From CAMLOF01 sp041913045 (lineage in GTDB: Bacteria; Pseudomonadota; Gammaproteobacteria; Burkholderiales; Burkholderiaceae_C): a DNA stretch of 64,000 bases. Each line of letters starts with the position of its first letter. The first letter of the stretch is position 1. The notes under the pieces were generated by a model. The model made no database searches, was not told where the DNA came from, and worked only from the letters and a program-made list of their open reading frames with translations. This document shows positions 17,848 to 26,107 of the stretch, piece by piece. The stretch is taken from NCBI GenBank assembly GCA_041913045.1, contig JAYSGB010000003.1:116137-180136 (forward strand), read 5' to 3'. A program made the position numbers and the translations under genes.

Positions 17848-18780
17848 ATGGACAAACTCAAGGCGATGGAAACCTTCGTGACCGTAGCCACGCGCGGCAG
17901 CCTGACCGCCGCCGCCCGTGCCGAGGGTGTAGCCCCCGCCATCGTGGGGCGGCGGCTGGACGCGCTGGAGGCGCACCTGGGCGTGAAGCTGCTGGTGCGC
18001 ACCACGCGGCGCATCACCCTCACCCACGAAGGCAGCGCCTTCTTGGAGGACTGTCAGCGCCTGCTGGCCGAACTGGCCAATGCCGAGGCCAGCGTCAGCG
18101 CCGGGGGCGTGCGTGCACGCGGGCACCTGCGCATCACCGCGCCTGCCGGGTTCGGGCGGCGGCACGTGGCGCCGCTGGTGCCGCACTTTCGCGAGCTGCA
18201 CCCCGAGGTGACCATCTCGCTCAACCTGAGCGACCGCGTCATCGACCTGGCGGCCGAGGGCTACGACTGCGCCGTGCGCGTGGGTGATTTGCCCGATTCG
18301 TCGCTGGTCAGCATCCGCCTGGCCGACAACCGCCGCCTGTGCGTGGCCACGCCGCGCTACCTGCGCCTGCATGGCCAACCCAAGCACCCGCACGACCTGG
18401 CCCGGTTCGACTGCCTCACGCTGTCGTCCGACGCGTCGCAGACGCGCGGCTGGGCCTTCCAGCTGCCGCCGGGTGAAGACGGCAAAGGCGGTGAACTGAT
18501 CCACCTGCGCCCCGGCGGCCCGCTGGACTGTTCCGACGGGCAGGTGTTGCACGAGTGGTGCCTGGCCGGCTATGGCATTGCCTGGCGCAGCATCTGGGAA
18601 GTGGAAAGCGACATTGCCGAAGGCCGCCTGCAAACCGTGCTGGACGAATTTGCCGCGCCGCCCAACGGCATTTATGCGGTGTTTCCGCAGCGCAAGCACC
18701 TGGCACTGCGTGTGCGGCTGTGGATCGACTTTCTGAAGAGCCACTACGGGCAGCCGGATTTCTGGTCGCGGCGGGGCTGA
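17848..18780 (+). CDS. LysR-family transcriptional regulator (CrgA-like), divergent to glcB
   Basis: A 310-aa regulator. Residues 1-60 form the winged helix-turn-helix (MDKLKAMETFVTVATRGSLTAAARAEGVAP...RTTRRITLTHEG). The rest is the periplasmic-binding-protein-like effector domain (GHLRITAPAGFGRRHVAPLV, YDCAVRVGDLPDSSLV). Sequence style places it in the AphB/CrgA subgroup, whose ligands are diverse. Its position opposite glcB suggests that it controls malate synthase or itself. I could not pick a certain T-N11-A operator in the gap. The ATG at 17848 is the only reasonable start. Confidence 0.85.
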   Translation: MDKLKAMETFVTVATRGSLTAAARAEGVAPAIVGRRLDALEAHLGVKLLVRTTRRITLTHEGSAFLEDCQRLLAELANAEASVSAGGVRARGHLRITAPAGFGRRHVAPLVPHFRELHPEVTISLNLSDRVIDLAAEGYDCAVRVGDLPDSSLVSIRLADNRRLCVATPRYLRLHGQPKHPHDLARFDCLTLSSDASQTRGWAFQLPPGEDGKGGELIHLRPGGPLDCSDGQVLHEWCLAGYGIAWRSIWEVESDIAEGRLQTVLDEFAAPPNGIYAVFPQRKHLALRVRLWIDFLKSHYGQPDFWSRRG

Positions 18781-18867
18781 GTGTTGCCGTGCACCGGTTT
18801 GCCGGGCAAGATGCCATGTGTTAAATGTGCCCAACCCCTTGCTGACAACGCTCACCGGCGAGACACC

Positions 18868-19350
18868 ATGCCCTCAAACCCCACCGCCATCACCGCCCTG
18901 GAGGCTACTCCCCGCACCAAGCCGTCGAACTACCCCGAGCCCTTCCGGTCGATGATGGCTGGGCGGGTCAAGCGCCCGCTGGGCGACCTGTTCGGGCTCA
19001 CCAACTTTGGCGTCAACCTGACCGTGCTGCCGCCGGGCGCGGTATCGGCCCTGCGCCATGCACACACGCTGCAAGACGAATTCATCTATGTGGTGGCGGG
19101 CAGCCCCACGCTCTACACGGACGAGGGCCCCACGCAGCTGCAGGCGGGCATGTGCGCGGGCTTCAAGGCCGGGACGGGCAATGCCCACCGGCTGGTCAAC
19201 GAGTCGGCCGAAGAGGTGATCTACCTGGAGGTGGGCGACCGCACACCCGGCGATGCGGCCAGCTACCCGGACGAGGATCTGGTGGCGCAACAGGTGGATG
19301 GGCAGTGGAAATTCTTCCATAAGAGCGGTGAGCCATACCCGCAGGCTTGA
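18868..19350 (+). CDS. Cupin-domain protein
   Basis: A 160-aa single cupin barrel. Motif 1 is present as LRHAHTLQDEFIYVVAG (two His and a Glu as possible metal ligands) and motif 2 as GFKAGTGNAHRLVNES. This matches the small uncharacterised cupins that often annotate as transcription-associated or sugar-binding, without a defined reaction. There is no signal peptide. I chose the ATG at 18868 (MPSNPTAITALEATP), preceded by GGCGAG; upstream codons to 18781 look non-coding. It is followed by two small membrane-protein genes on the same strand, spaced 40 and 9 bp apart, which may form one transcript. Confidence 0.75.
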   Translation: MPSNPTAITALEATPRTKPSNYPEPFRSMMAGRVKRPLGDLFGLTNFGVNLTVLPPGAVSALRHAHTLQDEFIYVVAGSPTLYTDEGPTQLQAGMCAGFKAGTGNAHRLVNESAEEVIYLEVGDRTPGDAASYPDEDLVAQQVDGQWKFFHKSGEPYPQA

Positions 19351-19390
19351 AGGTTGACACGCCCACCAGACAGGGGCACTGGAGACACGG

Positions 19391-20023
19391 ATGACCGCTT
19401 CACTTGTAACGATTGCCCTACTGCACTGGGCGGTGCTGCTGGTGCCAGGCTTCAACTTTGTGTTGCTGGGCAAGTTGGCCGCTGGCCAGAGCCGTGCTGC
19501 GGCGATGGCGGCCGTCGCCGGCATGACGACCGGGACCCTGGCCTGGGCGACGCTGGCGGTATTGGGCGTTGGCGCAGTTTTTTCGGCACACCCGCTGCTG
19601 CGGCAGTCCGCACAGGTGGCAGGTGGACTTTACTTGCTGCAACTGGCGGTGAAGCTTTGGCGGTCTGGAACGACACCAACTTCGCCAACAACGGCGCACA
19701 TGAGTGGAGCGGCGGCCTTCCGGGTTGGTTTCGTCACCAGCGCGCTCAACCCGAAAATCGCGCTGTTTTATGGCAGCGTGTTTGCCACAGCATTGCCCGC
19801 AGCACCGTCAGTACTGCACGCGGCTAGCGCGGTGGGGCTGGTGTATGCCAATTCAATCATCTGGCACACCGGTCTGGCGCTGGCTTTGTCGCACGGCGCC
19901 GTGCAGTCAGCCTACCTGCGCCACTTTGGCACGCTCAACAGGGCTTCGTCGGCAGTGGTGGGGGTGTTTGGCGCCCGCCTGCTGGCCGAGACCTTCCAGG
20001 AGTGGCACGGGCGAACAGCCTGA
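19391..20023 (+). CDS. LysE/RhtB-type amino-acid exporter family protein
   Basis: A 210-aa inner-membrane protein with about six helices. The N-terminus LLHWAVLLVPGFNFVLLGKLAAGQSR matches the LysE-family first helix with its conserved P-G-F/P motif (often PGP), and GFVTSALNPKIALFYGSVFA matches the conserved NPKA segment (here NPKI). Family members export amino acids or their derivatives; the substrate cannot be predicted. Codons about 96-105 are Thr/Pro-rich (GTTPTSPTTAH), a loop. It starts 40 bp after the cupin gene and ends 9 bp before the DUF2784 gene. Confidence 0.78.
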   Translation: MTASLVTIALLHWAVLLVPGFNFVLLGKLAAGQSRAAAMAAVAGMTTGTLAWATLAVLGVGAVFSAHPLLRQSAQVAGGLYLLQLAVKLWRSGTTPTSPTTAHMSGAAAFRVGFVTSALNPKIALFYGSVFATALPAAPSVLHAASAVGLVYANSIIWHTGLALALSHGAVQSAYLRHFGTLNRASSAVVGVFGARLLAETFQEWHGRTA

Positions 20024-20032
20024 CCACAACGC

Positions 20033-20416
20033 ATGCCCTACCAGCTGCTCGCCGACGCCGTGCTCGCCCTGCACTTCGGTGTGGTGGTGTTCGTGGTGGG
20101 CGGTCTGCTGGCGGTGCTGGTGGGCAATGGGCTGGGTTGGCGCTGGGTGAACCGGCGGCGCTGGCGGCTCATGCACCTGGTGGCGGTAGTGGTGGTGGCG
20201 GCGCAAGCTTGGCTGGGTGTGCTGTGCCCGCTCACCACGCTGGAATCCTGGCTGCGGGCGCAGGCTGGCGGGGCAGGCTACAGCGGCAGCTTCGTGCAGC
20301 ACTGGTTGCAACAAGCCATCTATTTCGAGGCACCGCTGTGGGTGTTCACCTTGGCCTACACCGTGTTTGGTGTATTGGTGCTGGCAACCTGGCGGATCTT
20401 TCCACCACGAGCGTGA
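20033..20416 (+). CDS. DUF2784 family membrane protein
   Basis: A 127-aa protein with four predicted helices and the DUF2784 signature: an N-terminal LLADAVLALHFGVVVFVVGG, then HLVAVVVVAAQAWLGVLCPLTTLESWLR, then GYSGSFVQHWLQQAIYFEAPLWVF. The conserved His, the CPLTxLE motif and the YSGSFVxHW motif are intact. The function is unknown; the conserved polar residues inside helices suggest a ligand or cofactor site. The gene follows the LysE-type gene by 9 bp, so the two are probably cotranscribed. Confidence 0.75.
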   Translation: MPYQLLADAVLALHFGVVVFVVGGLLAVLVGNGLGWRWVNRRRWRLMHLVAVVVVAAQAWLGVLCPLTTLESWLRAQAGGAGYSGSFVQHWLQQAIYFEAPLWVFTLAYTVFGVLVLATWRIFPPRA

Positions 20417-20496
20417 TGAATGCCATCCTGAAACCGCAGTTCACCCTCGCCTGGCCATATACGCCCCCCCCGCGCCCACACAGCGTTTTCCCTGAC

Positions 20497-20514
20497 CACT
20501 GCCGTGTGGCAGTG
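20497..20514. repeat. Short perfect inverted repeat before the chemoreceptor gene
   Basis: CACTGCC and GGCAGTG form a 7-bp stem with a 4-base loop, about 85 bp before the chemoreceptor start. There is no T tract, so it is not a standard terminator. It could be an operator or the end of the upstream transcript. Confidence 0.3.
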
Positions 20515-20598
20515 ATCCACCCTCATTGACCGGACGCTCTGACAGCTAAGCTTGCCCGACAACTGTTTCTCCCCCGAACCATTTAAAAAGGGTTGTCC

Positions 20599-22179
20599 AT
20601 GGGTTTCAAGCGCATGTCGGTGTCCAGACGCTTGTTCACGGGTTTTGCCATAGTGCTGCTGCTTCTGGCAGTGCTCACGTGTTTTGCCATCCAGCGCATG
20701 TCGCAGATCAACCAGCTGGTGGAAAAGATCGTGCTCTACAACAACGCCGAGTCGGATGAGCTGAGCGTGATGTTCGACAGCGTATTGGGCCGCTGCGTGC
20801 TGTTGCGCGACATGCACCTCAAGGCAGACCCGACGTCTTACACCAAGGACATGGAGGCCTTTCAGACGTTTGCCAAGGACTACGCCACCGCCAAGGGCAC
20901 GCTGCAGAAAGTCCTGGAATCGCAACCCGACGCCAAGGACAAGCACGCCATCTTTGCCGACATGGTGAAGCTGGAAGACAAGTCGCAGGCTGTCTTCAAG
21001 AAGGCGGCGGAACTGCTGGGCCCGGCAGGCAACCCGGACGAGGCGCGGCAATACCTGGTGTCTGACGTGATGCCGCTGCAGACGCAATGGCTGGACGCGA
21101 TCAACGCGCTGCTGAGTGTGAACTCGGAACTGAGCAAGGCCGACAGCGAGACGGTGGCGGCGTCGTACGTCAAGTCCAGCTGGTTCATGGTGACGGTGTG
21201 CCTGCTGGCCACGGTGCTGGGTGCGGTGATAGCGGTGGGCATCATTCGCGGCCTGACCGCCCAGCTGGGGGGTGAGCCCGCGTATGCCGCTGACGTGGCC
21301 AAACACATTGCACAGGGGCATTTGGCGGTGGCAGTGAATGCCCGCAACCATGACCGAAGCAGCCTGCTGGCGGCGCTGCGCGACATGCGTGACAGCCTGG
21401 CGGGCATCGTGGGAGAGGTGCGTTCGGGCTCCGACGCCATCACCACCGCGGCCACGCAGATTGCCGCAGGCAACCAGGACCTGGCCGGGCGCACCGACGT
21501 GCAGGCTCGATCGATTGAACAGACCGCCTCGGCCATGGACGCGCTGACCGCCACGGTGAAACAGAACGCAGACAGCGCTCAGCAGGCCAACGCGATGGCG
21601 GTAGCCGCTTCTGAAGTGGCGGAACAAGGCGGCGCCATGGTGGCGCAGGTGGTGGAGACGATGGGCTCGATCAACGAGTCGTCCAGGAAGATCGTGGACA
21701 TCATCGGCGTGATCGAAGGCATTGCCTTCCAGACCAACATCCTGGCGCTGAACGCGGCCGTGGAAGCCGCGCGGGCGGGCGAGCAGGGGCGCGGCTTCGC
21801 CGTGGTGGCGGCCGAGGTGCGCAGCCTGGCGCAGCGCTCGTCGGTGGCGGCCAAAGAGATCAAAGACCTGATTGACGATTCGGTGCAGAAGGTGGATTCG
21901 GGCAGCCAACTGGTGGAGCGCACCGGCAAGACCATGGGGGATCTGGTGACCAGCGTGAAGCGCGTGACGGAACTGGTGGGCGAAATCACGCTGGCCAGCC
22001 AGGCACAAAGCCGTGGCATCGAACAGGTGAACGGGGCGATTGCACAGATGGACCAGGTGACGCGCCAGAATGCCGCGCTGGTGGAGCAGGCTGCCGCCGC
22101 CTCGCAACTGCAGCAGAGTGCCGCGCAGAAGCTGGCGAACGTGGTGCGGGTGTTCCGGCTGGAGTACTCAGCGGCGTGA
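20599..22179 (+). CDS. Methyl-accepting chemotaxis protein
   Basis: A 526-aa transmembrane chemoreceptor. Helix 1 is at about 12-33 (RLFTGFAIVLLLLAVLTCFAI) and is followed by a four-helix-bundle periplasmic sensor of about 155 residues. Helix 2 (SSWFMVTVCLLATVLGAVIAVGI) leads into HAMP and a long coiled coil. The kinase-contact tip is intact: IEGIAFQTNILALNAAVEAARAGEQGRGFAVVAAEVR is split here as EGIAFQTNILALNAAVEAA and RAGEQGRGFAVVAAEVR. The C-terminus (FRLEYSAA) has no CheR-binding pentapeptide. I chose ATG at 20599, 8 bases after AAGGG, over a TTG two codons earlier. The flhD locus elsewhere in the window looks damaged, so the receptor may serve no flagellum or a differently regulated one. 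Confidence 0.93.
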   Translation: MGFKRMSVSRRLFTGFAIVLLLLAVLTCFAIQRMSQINQLVEKIVLYNNAESDELSVMFDSVLGRCVLLRDMHLKADPTSYTKDMEAFQTFAKDYATAKGTLQKVLESQPDAKDKHAIFADMVKLEDKSQAVFKKAAELLGPAGNPDEARQYLVSDVMPLQTQWLDAINALLSVNSELSKADSETVAASYVKSSWFMVTVCLLATVLGAVIAVGIIRGLTAQLGGEPAYAADVAKHIAQGHLAVAVNARNHDRSSLLAALRDMRDSLAGIVGEVRSGSDAITTAATQIAAGNQDLAGRTDVQARSIEQTASAMDALTATVKQNADSAQQANAMAVAASEVAEQGGAMVAQVVETMGSINESSRKIVDIIGVIEGIAFQTNILALNAAVEAARAGEQGRGFAVVAAEVRSLAQRSSVAAKEIKDLIDDSVQKVDSGSQLVERTGKTMGDLVTSVKRVTELVGEITLASQAQSRGIEQVNGAIAQMDQVTRQNAALVEQAAAASQLQQSAAQKLANVVRVFRLEYSAA

Positions 22180-23004
22180 AACCGCTGTCAAACCTGCGTA
22201 CAGTTCTGGCCGCCGCCCGGGCAGTTGCCCTTCACCGTCTTGGGGCAGCGGCGGCAGCGTGACCACCAGCAGGGCGGCATCCCGCCCTGCCTGCGCCAGC
22301 ACCTTGCCGCTTGGCCCGGCCACGGTGCTCAGGCCGCCATAGGCCAGGCCAGCCTCCACACCGCAGGCGTTGGCGTAGGCCACGTAGAGCTGGTTTTCGC
22401 ACGCCCGCGCGGGCACCAGCAGTTGCTGCACCTCGTCAAAGGCGGGCATGTTGGCGGTGGGCACCAGCACCGCATCAGCCCCTTGCAGCGCCAGCAGGCG
22501 CACGGCCTCGGGGAACTCCACGTCGTAGCAGATGAGCAGCCCCAGGCGCCAGCCCCGGTACACGAAGGTGGCGGACGGCTGCGGGCCGGGAGTGAAGCGG
22601 GCTTCGTCCACCGCGCCGAACAGGTGGGTCTTGCGGTAATTGGCCAAGGGGGTGCCATCCGGCCCCACAGCCTGGGCAGCGTTGTAGGGGCGCTGCCCGT
22701 CAGGGGCTGCCTCGGGGTAACCATAGACCAGTGCCAGGCCATGGCGGCGGGCGATGGCGCCCACGGCGCTGGCCCAAGCCCCATTGGCAGGCTGGGCCAC
22801 GGCGCGCAGCCATTCGGGCTCGCGGTGGTAGCCGGTGAGCGCCATCTCGGGTGTGATCAACAGGTCGGCGCCTGCGGCACGGGCTTGGGCGGCTGCGGCG
22901 TCGACCCGTTCCAGCGCGTGCGCCGTTACCTGCGCCTCAGCTTCGGCAGAGGGTACATCTGCGTATGGCGCTTGCCAGAGTGCAACGGTCAACGGACTCT
23001 TCAT
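22168..23004 (-). CDS. davA: Carbon-nitrogen hydrolase, probable 5-aminovaleramidase DavA
   Basis: A 278-aa nitrilase-superfamily amidase with the full catalytic triad: Glu in ITPEMALTGY, Lys in YRKTHLFG, Cys in LICYDVEFPE. The sequence around these and in LVPTANM and YVAYANACG closely resembles DavA of Pseudomonas putida, which hydrolyses 5-aminovaleramide to 5-aminovalerate. A davB-like lysine monooxygenase gene lies just upstream on the same strand (a K+-channel-like gene on the other strand is between them), which strongly supports this role. The start is at 23004. The 3' end overlaps the convergent chemoreceptor by 12 bp. A broad-specificity amidase is the main alternative. Confidence 0.8.
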   Translation of the reverse strand: MKSPLTVALWQAPYADVPSAEAEAQVTAHALERVDAAAAQARAAGADLLITPEMALTGYHREPEWLRAVAQPANGAWASAVGAIARRHGLALVYGYPEAAPDGQRPYNAAQAVGPDGTPLANYRKTHLFGAVDEARFTPGPQPSATFVYRGWRLGLLICYDVEFPEAVRLLALQGADAVLVPTANMPAFDEVQQLLVPARACENQLYVAYANACGVEAGLAYGGLSTVAGPSGKVLAQAGRDAALLVVTLPPLPQDGEGQLPGRRPELYAGLTAVSRR

Positions 23005-23074
23005 GCCGCCTTGCTCCTGTTCACCAAGGTTTTCAATCTCGGTACGCTTGCTGCCAGGGTTGTAACATTTCCCC

Positions 23075-23506
23075 ATGCCCTTGGTCATTGCTGCCTGCTG
23101 CCTCCTCGTCATTGCAACCACCGTGATGCACTATGAGGTGCTGCGCAGCCTCAACGCAGGCCTTCCTGCATTGAACGTGCCCAAACGGGCCAAGCTGCTC
23201 GTGGTGATGCTGGTGGCGTTCGTCTCCCACGCGGCCGAAATCACCCTGTACGGTGTGGCGCTGTACGCGCTGGTGACGTGGTTGGGGGCAGGCACACTGG
23301 CTGGCAGCAGCGACATCACAATCTGGTCCTACCTGTACTTCTCTGCGAAAACGTACACCTCTCTGGGCTTCGGCGACATCACTCCCATAGGCCCCATCCG
23401 GCTGATGGCGGGTGTCGAGGCACTCAACGGGTTGTTGCTGGTGGGCTGGTCCGCTTCTTTCACCTACATCTCCATGGAACGTTTCTGGCAACCGGAAAAG
23501 CCTTGA
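23075..23506 (+). CDS. Two-helix potassium-channel-like protein
   Basis: A 143-aa membrane protein. An N-terminal helix (VIAACCLLVIATTVMHYEV), a second helix with LLVVMLVAFVSHAAEITLYGVALYAL, a pore region KTYTSLGFGDITPIG and a final helix (RLMAGVEALNGLLLVGWSASFTYI) give a K+-channel pore. The selectivity filter reads TSLGFGD, a variant of TVGYGD. No RCK or cyclic-nucleotide domain is attached, so gating is unknown. It sits on the opposite strand between davB and davA, only 6 bp from the davB stop. Whether it takes part in lysine use is not known. Confidence 0.75.
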   Translation: MPLVIAACCLLVIATTVMHYEVLRSLNAGLPALNVPKRAKLLVVMLVAFVSHAAEITLYGVALYALVTWLGAGTLAGSSDITIWSYLYFSAKTYTSLGFGDITPIGPIRLMAGVEALNGLLLVGWSASFTYISMERFWQPEKP

Positions 23507-23512
23507 GGCGGA

Positions 23513-25192
23513 TCAATCCGGCAAGGCCACCGGCCCGATCTGCGGGTACAGGTCGCCCGGGCCGGGGTTGCCCGGGGCGCTGCCGCCCCCCAGGTGGCGC
23601 ACTATGCCCCACACGGCATTGAGCGAGGTCTGCACCGCGCCTTCCACCCAGGCGGGCGTGAAGGAAATGTCGTCCCCGGCCAGGAAGATACCGCGCTCGG
23701 CGGCAGGCAGGCCGTCTTGCATGAAGTGGCCATACATGCGGTGGTTGTAGCGGTAGTGGCCCGGCAGCGCACCCTTGAAGGCACCGAGGAAGTGGGGGTC
23801 GGCCTCCCACGACACGGTGATGGGGTCGCCGATGATGTGGCTGGCGATGTCCACGTCGGGGTAGATCTTCTTGAGCGCGGCCAGGGCGAGCTGCACGCGC
23901 TTTTCGGGGGACTGCGGCAACATCTTGAGCGCGTCGCTCATCCACGCGTAGCTCAGGCAGATGACGCCGGGCTGGTCGGGGCCGTTGTCGAACAGGTAGG
24001 TGCCGCGCGTGAGCCGGTCGGTGAGGGTCATGCTCATGCGGTCGCGGCCGGTGGCGGGGTCCACGTCTTTCCAGAAGGGGCGGTCCACCATCACGAAGGT
24101 CTTGGACGACTGCATGTATCGCGTGCGGTCCAGGGCCATCCACATCTTCTGCGAGAACAGGGCCTCGTCGCAGTCGATCTGCGTGGTGAGCAGCCAGCTC
24201 TGGCAGGTGACCAGAGCCGCCTCGTAATGGCGTGTGGTGCCCCAGGCGTCGGTGATGGCCAGGCGGCCATCAGCCGCGCGGGCGATGGCGCGCACGCCGG
24301 GGCGCGGCCCGCCCTGGTGCAAGGCCGACAGGGTGGTGCCCGCAGGCCAATGCTTCAGCTGCTCTGGCGCCAGGTCCCACAGACCCAGCGGCACCTGCTG
24401 CGCGCCGCCCACGATGAGGTGCTGGTCCTCGTCGCAGCCGGTGAGCACCACGCGCAGGATCTCCAGCATGGTGTTGGGGAAGTCCGAGTCCCAGCCGCCA
24501 GTGCCAAAGCCCACCTGGCCGAACACCTCGCGGTGGCGGAAGGACAGCCGCGCGAACGCGGGCGACTGGGCCACGAAATCGTAGAAGGTGCGGTCGTCCC
24601 ACAGAGGCACGAGTTGGTCCCACAGGGCCTTGAGGCGCGGCACGTCGCGCTGGCGCAGGGCCTGTTGCAAATCACCAAAGCCTGCACCGGTTTCCAGGGC
24701 TTCTGCCCAGGCTTCGGCCACCTCGCGGAACAGCGGTGGCAGGTCGTCCAGGGTGCGTGCGTAGTGGGTCTGGCCTTCCAGGTCGATGACGGTGCTGCCC
24801 GCCGCCGGGGTGAGCGGGTTGGGGAAGGGCTGCGTCTGCAGGCCCAGCTGGTGGACGTAATGGAAGAAGGCGGTGGACGAGCGCGGGAAGCGCATGCCGC
24901 CGAGTTCAGCCACCACGCCACGTCCGCCCTCGAAGGCTTGCGAGCGCAAGCGCCCGCCCATGCGGGAGGCCTCGTAAACCACGGGCTTGAGGCCCAGCTT
25001 CATCAGCTCTAAGGCGGCCACCATGCCCGCCATGCCGCCGCCGACGATGGCGACCTCGGTGCCCAGCCGGTTGGTGGGCAACTGGCCCAGGCCAGCGGGC
25101 GAAGCCAGCCAGTCGTCGTAGGCAAAGGGGAAGTCCGGGCCGAAGATGGTGACGGGCGCGTCGGCGGGGCGCAGGGGGGTGGCATGGCTCAT
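23513..25192 (-). CDS. davB: L-lysine 2-monooxygenase (FAD-dependent) DavB
   Basis: Converts L-lysine, O2 and FAD-bound electrons to 5-aminovaleramide, CO2 and water, the first step of the aminovalerate route. The 559-aa protein has the dinucleotide-binding VAIVGGGMAGMVAALELMK at about 49 and GRLRSQAF. Long stretches match P. putida DavB as I remember it: WDDRTFYDFVA, FGQVGFGTGGWDSDFPN, MDLT-type active-site flanks such as LTDRLTRGTYLFDNG, and the C-terminal GIFLAGDDISFTPAWVEGA. Tryptophan 2-monooxygenase (IaaM) is the nearest alternative, but DavA, LysE/ArgO and ArgP neighbours favour lysine. The start at 25192 is placed 9 bases after GAGGAG; the ATG at 25201 touches that site. Confidence 0.88.
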   Translation of the reverse strand: MSHATPLRPADAPVTIFGPDFPFAYDDWLASPAGLGQLPTNRLGTEVAIVGGGMAGMVAALELMKLGLKPVVYEASRMGGRLRSQAFEGGRGVVAELGGMRFPRSSTAFFHYVHQLGLQTQPFPNPLTPAAGSTVIDLEGQTHYARTLDDLPPLFREVAEAWAEALETGAGFGDLQQALRQRDVPRLKALWDQLVPLWDDRTFYDFVAQSPAFARLSFRHREVFGQVGFGTGGWDSDFPNTMLEILRVVLTGCDEDQHLIVGGAQQVPLGLWDLAPEQLKHWPAGTTLSALHQGGPRPGVRAIARAADGRLAITDAWGTTRHYEAALVTCQSWLLTTQIDCDEALFSQKMWMALDRTRYMQSSKTFVMVDRPFWKDVDPATGRDRMSMTLTDRLTRGTYLFDNGPDQPGVICLSYAWMSDALKMLPQSPEKRVQLALAALKKIYPDVDIASHIIGDPITVSWEADPHFLGAFKGALPGHYRYNHRMYGHFMQDGLPAAERGIFLAGDDISFTPAWVEGAVQTSLNAVWGIVRHLGGGSAPGNPGPGDLYPQIGPVALPD

Positions 25193-25205
25193 GGCGTGCA
25201 TCTCC

Positions 25206-25874
25206 TCAGAACAGGCCCCACACCAGGGCGGCAGCGGTACCCCACATCATCAGGGCAACGGCCCCGTCGATGAAGCGCCAGATGGACAGCGAACCCAGGC
25301 GGCGGCCCAGCCAGAACACGGCCACACCCAATGTGAGGAACCACACCATGGAGCCCATGACCGCACCTGCGCCAAACACCTTGTTGCCCGGCACGCCGTA
25401 GGCCAGCGACGCGGTGCCAATGAGCACCGCCGTGTCCAGCCACGCATGGGGGTTGAGCCACGAGAAGGCCAGGGCGGTGAGCACGGCCTGGCGGCGGGTG
25501 AGGCTGGGCTTGGCGGCGCTGGCGTCAGCGTCGGCCTGAATGGCGGGCGCCGCCGGGCGCCAGCAGCGGCGCGCGGCCTGGGTGCCGTACACCAGCAGGA
25601 ACAGCACCCCGGCGCCGATGAGGGCGCCCTGCAGCTTGTCGGAAAGCCCCCCGAGCTGCGCCAGCCCCAGCACGCCCAGGGCGATGAGGGCCACGTCGGC
25701 CAGCACACACACCGCCACGGTGAGCCACAGGTGCTGGCGCTGCAGGCCCATGCGCAGCACGTGGGCGTTTTGCGGGCCAATGGCCATGATGAGCGACAGG
25801 CTCAAGGCCATGCCCGCCGTGAAGGTGGGCGACATGAAGGCGGGGAGGGACAGGGCGGGAACGAAGGCAGTCAT
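25206..25874 (-). CDS. LysE/ArgO-type basic amino-acid exporter
   Basis: A 222-aa inner-membrane protein with six helices. The first helix contains SLSLIMAIGPQNAHVLRMGL, the GPQNA motif that marks the true LysE/ArgO branch rather than RhtB. ALAFSWLNPHAWLDTAVLIGT is the second conserved element. This branch exports L-lysine and L-arginine. It lies 13 bp upstream of davB on the same strand and is divergent from an ArgP/LysG-like regulator, the classic exporter-regulator pair. With davB it gives the cell two ways to relieve excess lysine, export and catabolism. The start is 25874, with GGAG upstream. Confidence 0.9.
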   Translation of the reverse strand: MTAFVPALSLPAFMSPTFTAGMALSLSLIMAIGPQNAHVLRMGLQRQHLWLTVAVCVLADVALIALGVLGLAQLGGLSDKLQGALIGAGVLFLLVYGTQAARRCWRPAAPAIQADADASAAKPSLTRRQAVLTALAFSWLNPHAWLDTAVLIGTASLAYGVPGNKVFGAGAVMGSMVWFLTLGVAVFWLGRRLGSLSIWRFIDGAVALMMWGTAAALVWGLF

Positions 25875-26059
25875 GGGAATCTCCGGCACAGACCGGGGCG
25901 CATGGCCCACGGCTTGAATGTGTGATGGAGCGGAGTGTGCCCTTTTTGCCCTAAGAGTTAAACTGTATCAACGTAAATTCATTTTGGTTAAATATTATTT
26001 ACTTCATCGATATAGCCATTCAAATGCTTGCTCCGGCCTCATGCACCTACAACAAACTT

Positions 26060-26083
26060 GGCGTGTCTGTGTTGATACACGCC
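26060..26083. promoter_or_regulatory. Inverted repeat before the argP-like gene, candidate operator
   Basis: GGCGTGT and ACACGCC are perfect inverted 7-mers with a 10-base spacer, a spacing close to that of LysR-type dyads. The site ends 24 bp before the regulator's ATG and about 185 bp from the exporter start. It could be an autoregulatory site or an RNA hairpin in the leader. Confidence 0.35.
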
Positions 26084-26107
26084 TAATCCCATCCTGCTGA
26101 CAGCACC

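Noticed and set aside
20461..20598. A sigma-28 flagellar promoter before the chemoreceptor
   Set aside because: No TAAA-N15-GCCGATAA-like pair was found with proper spacing.
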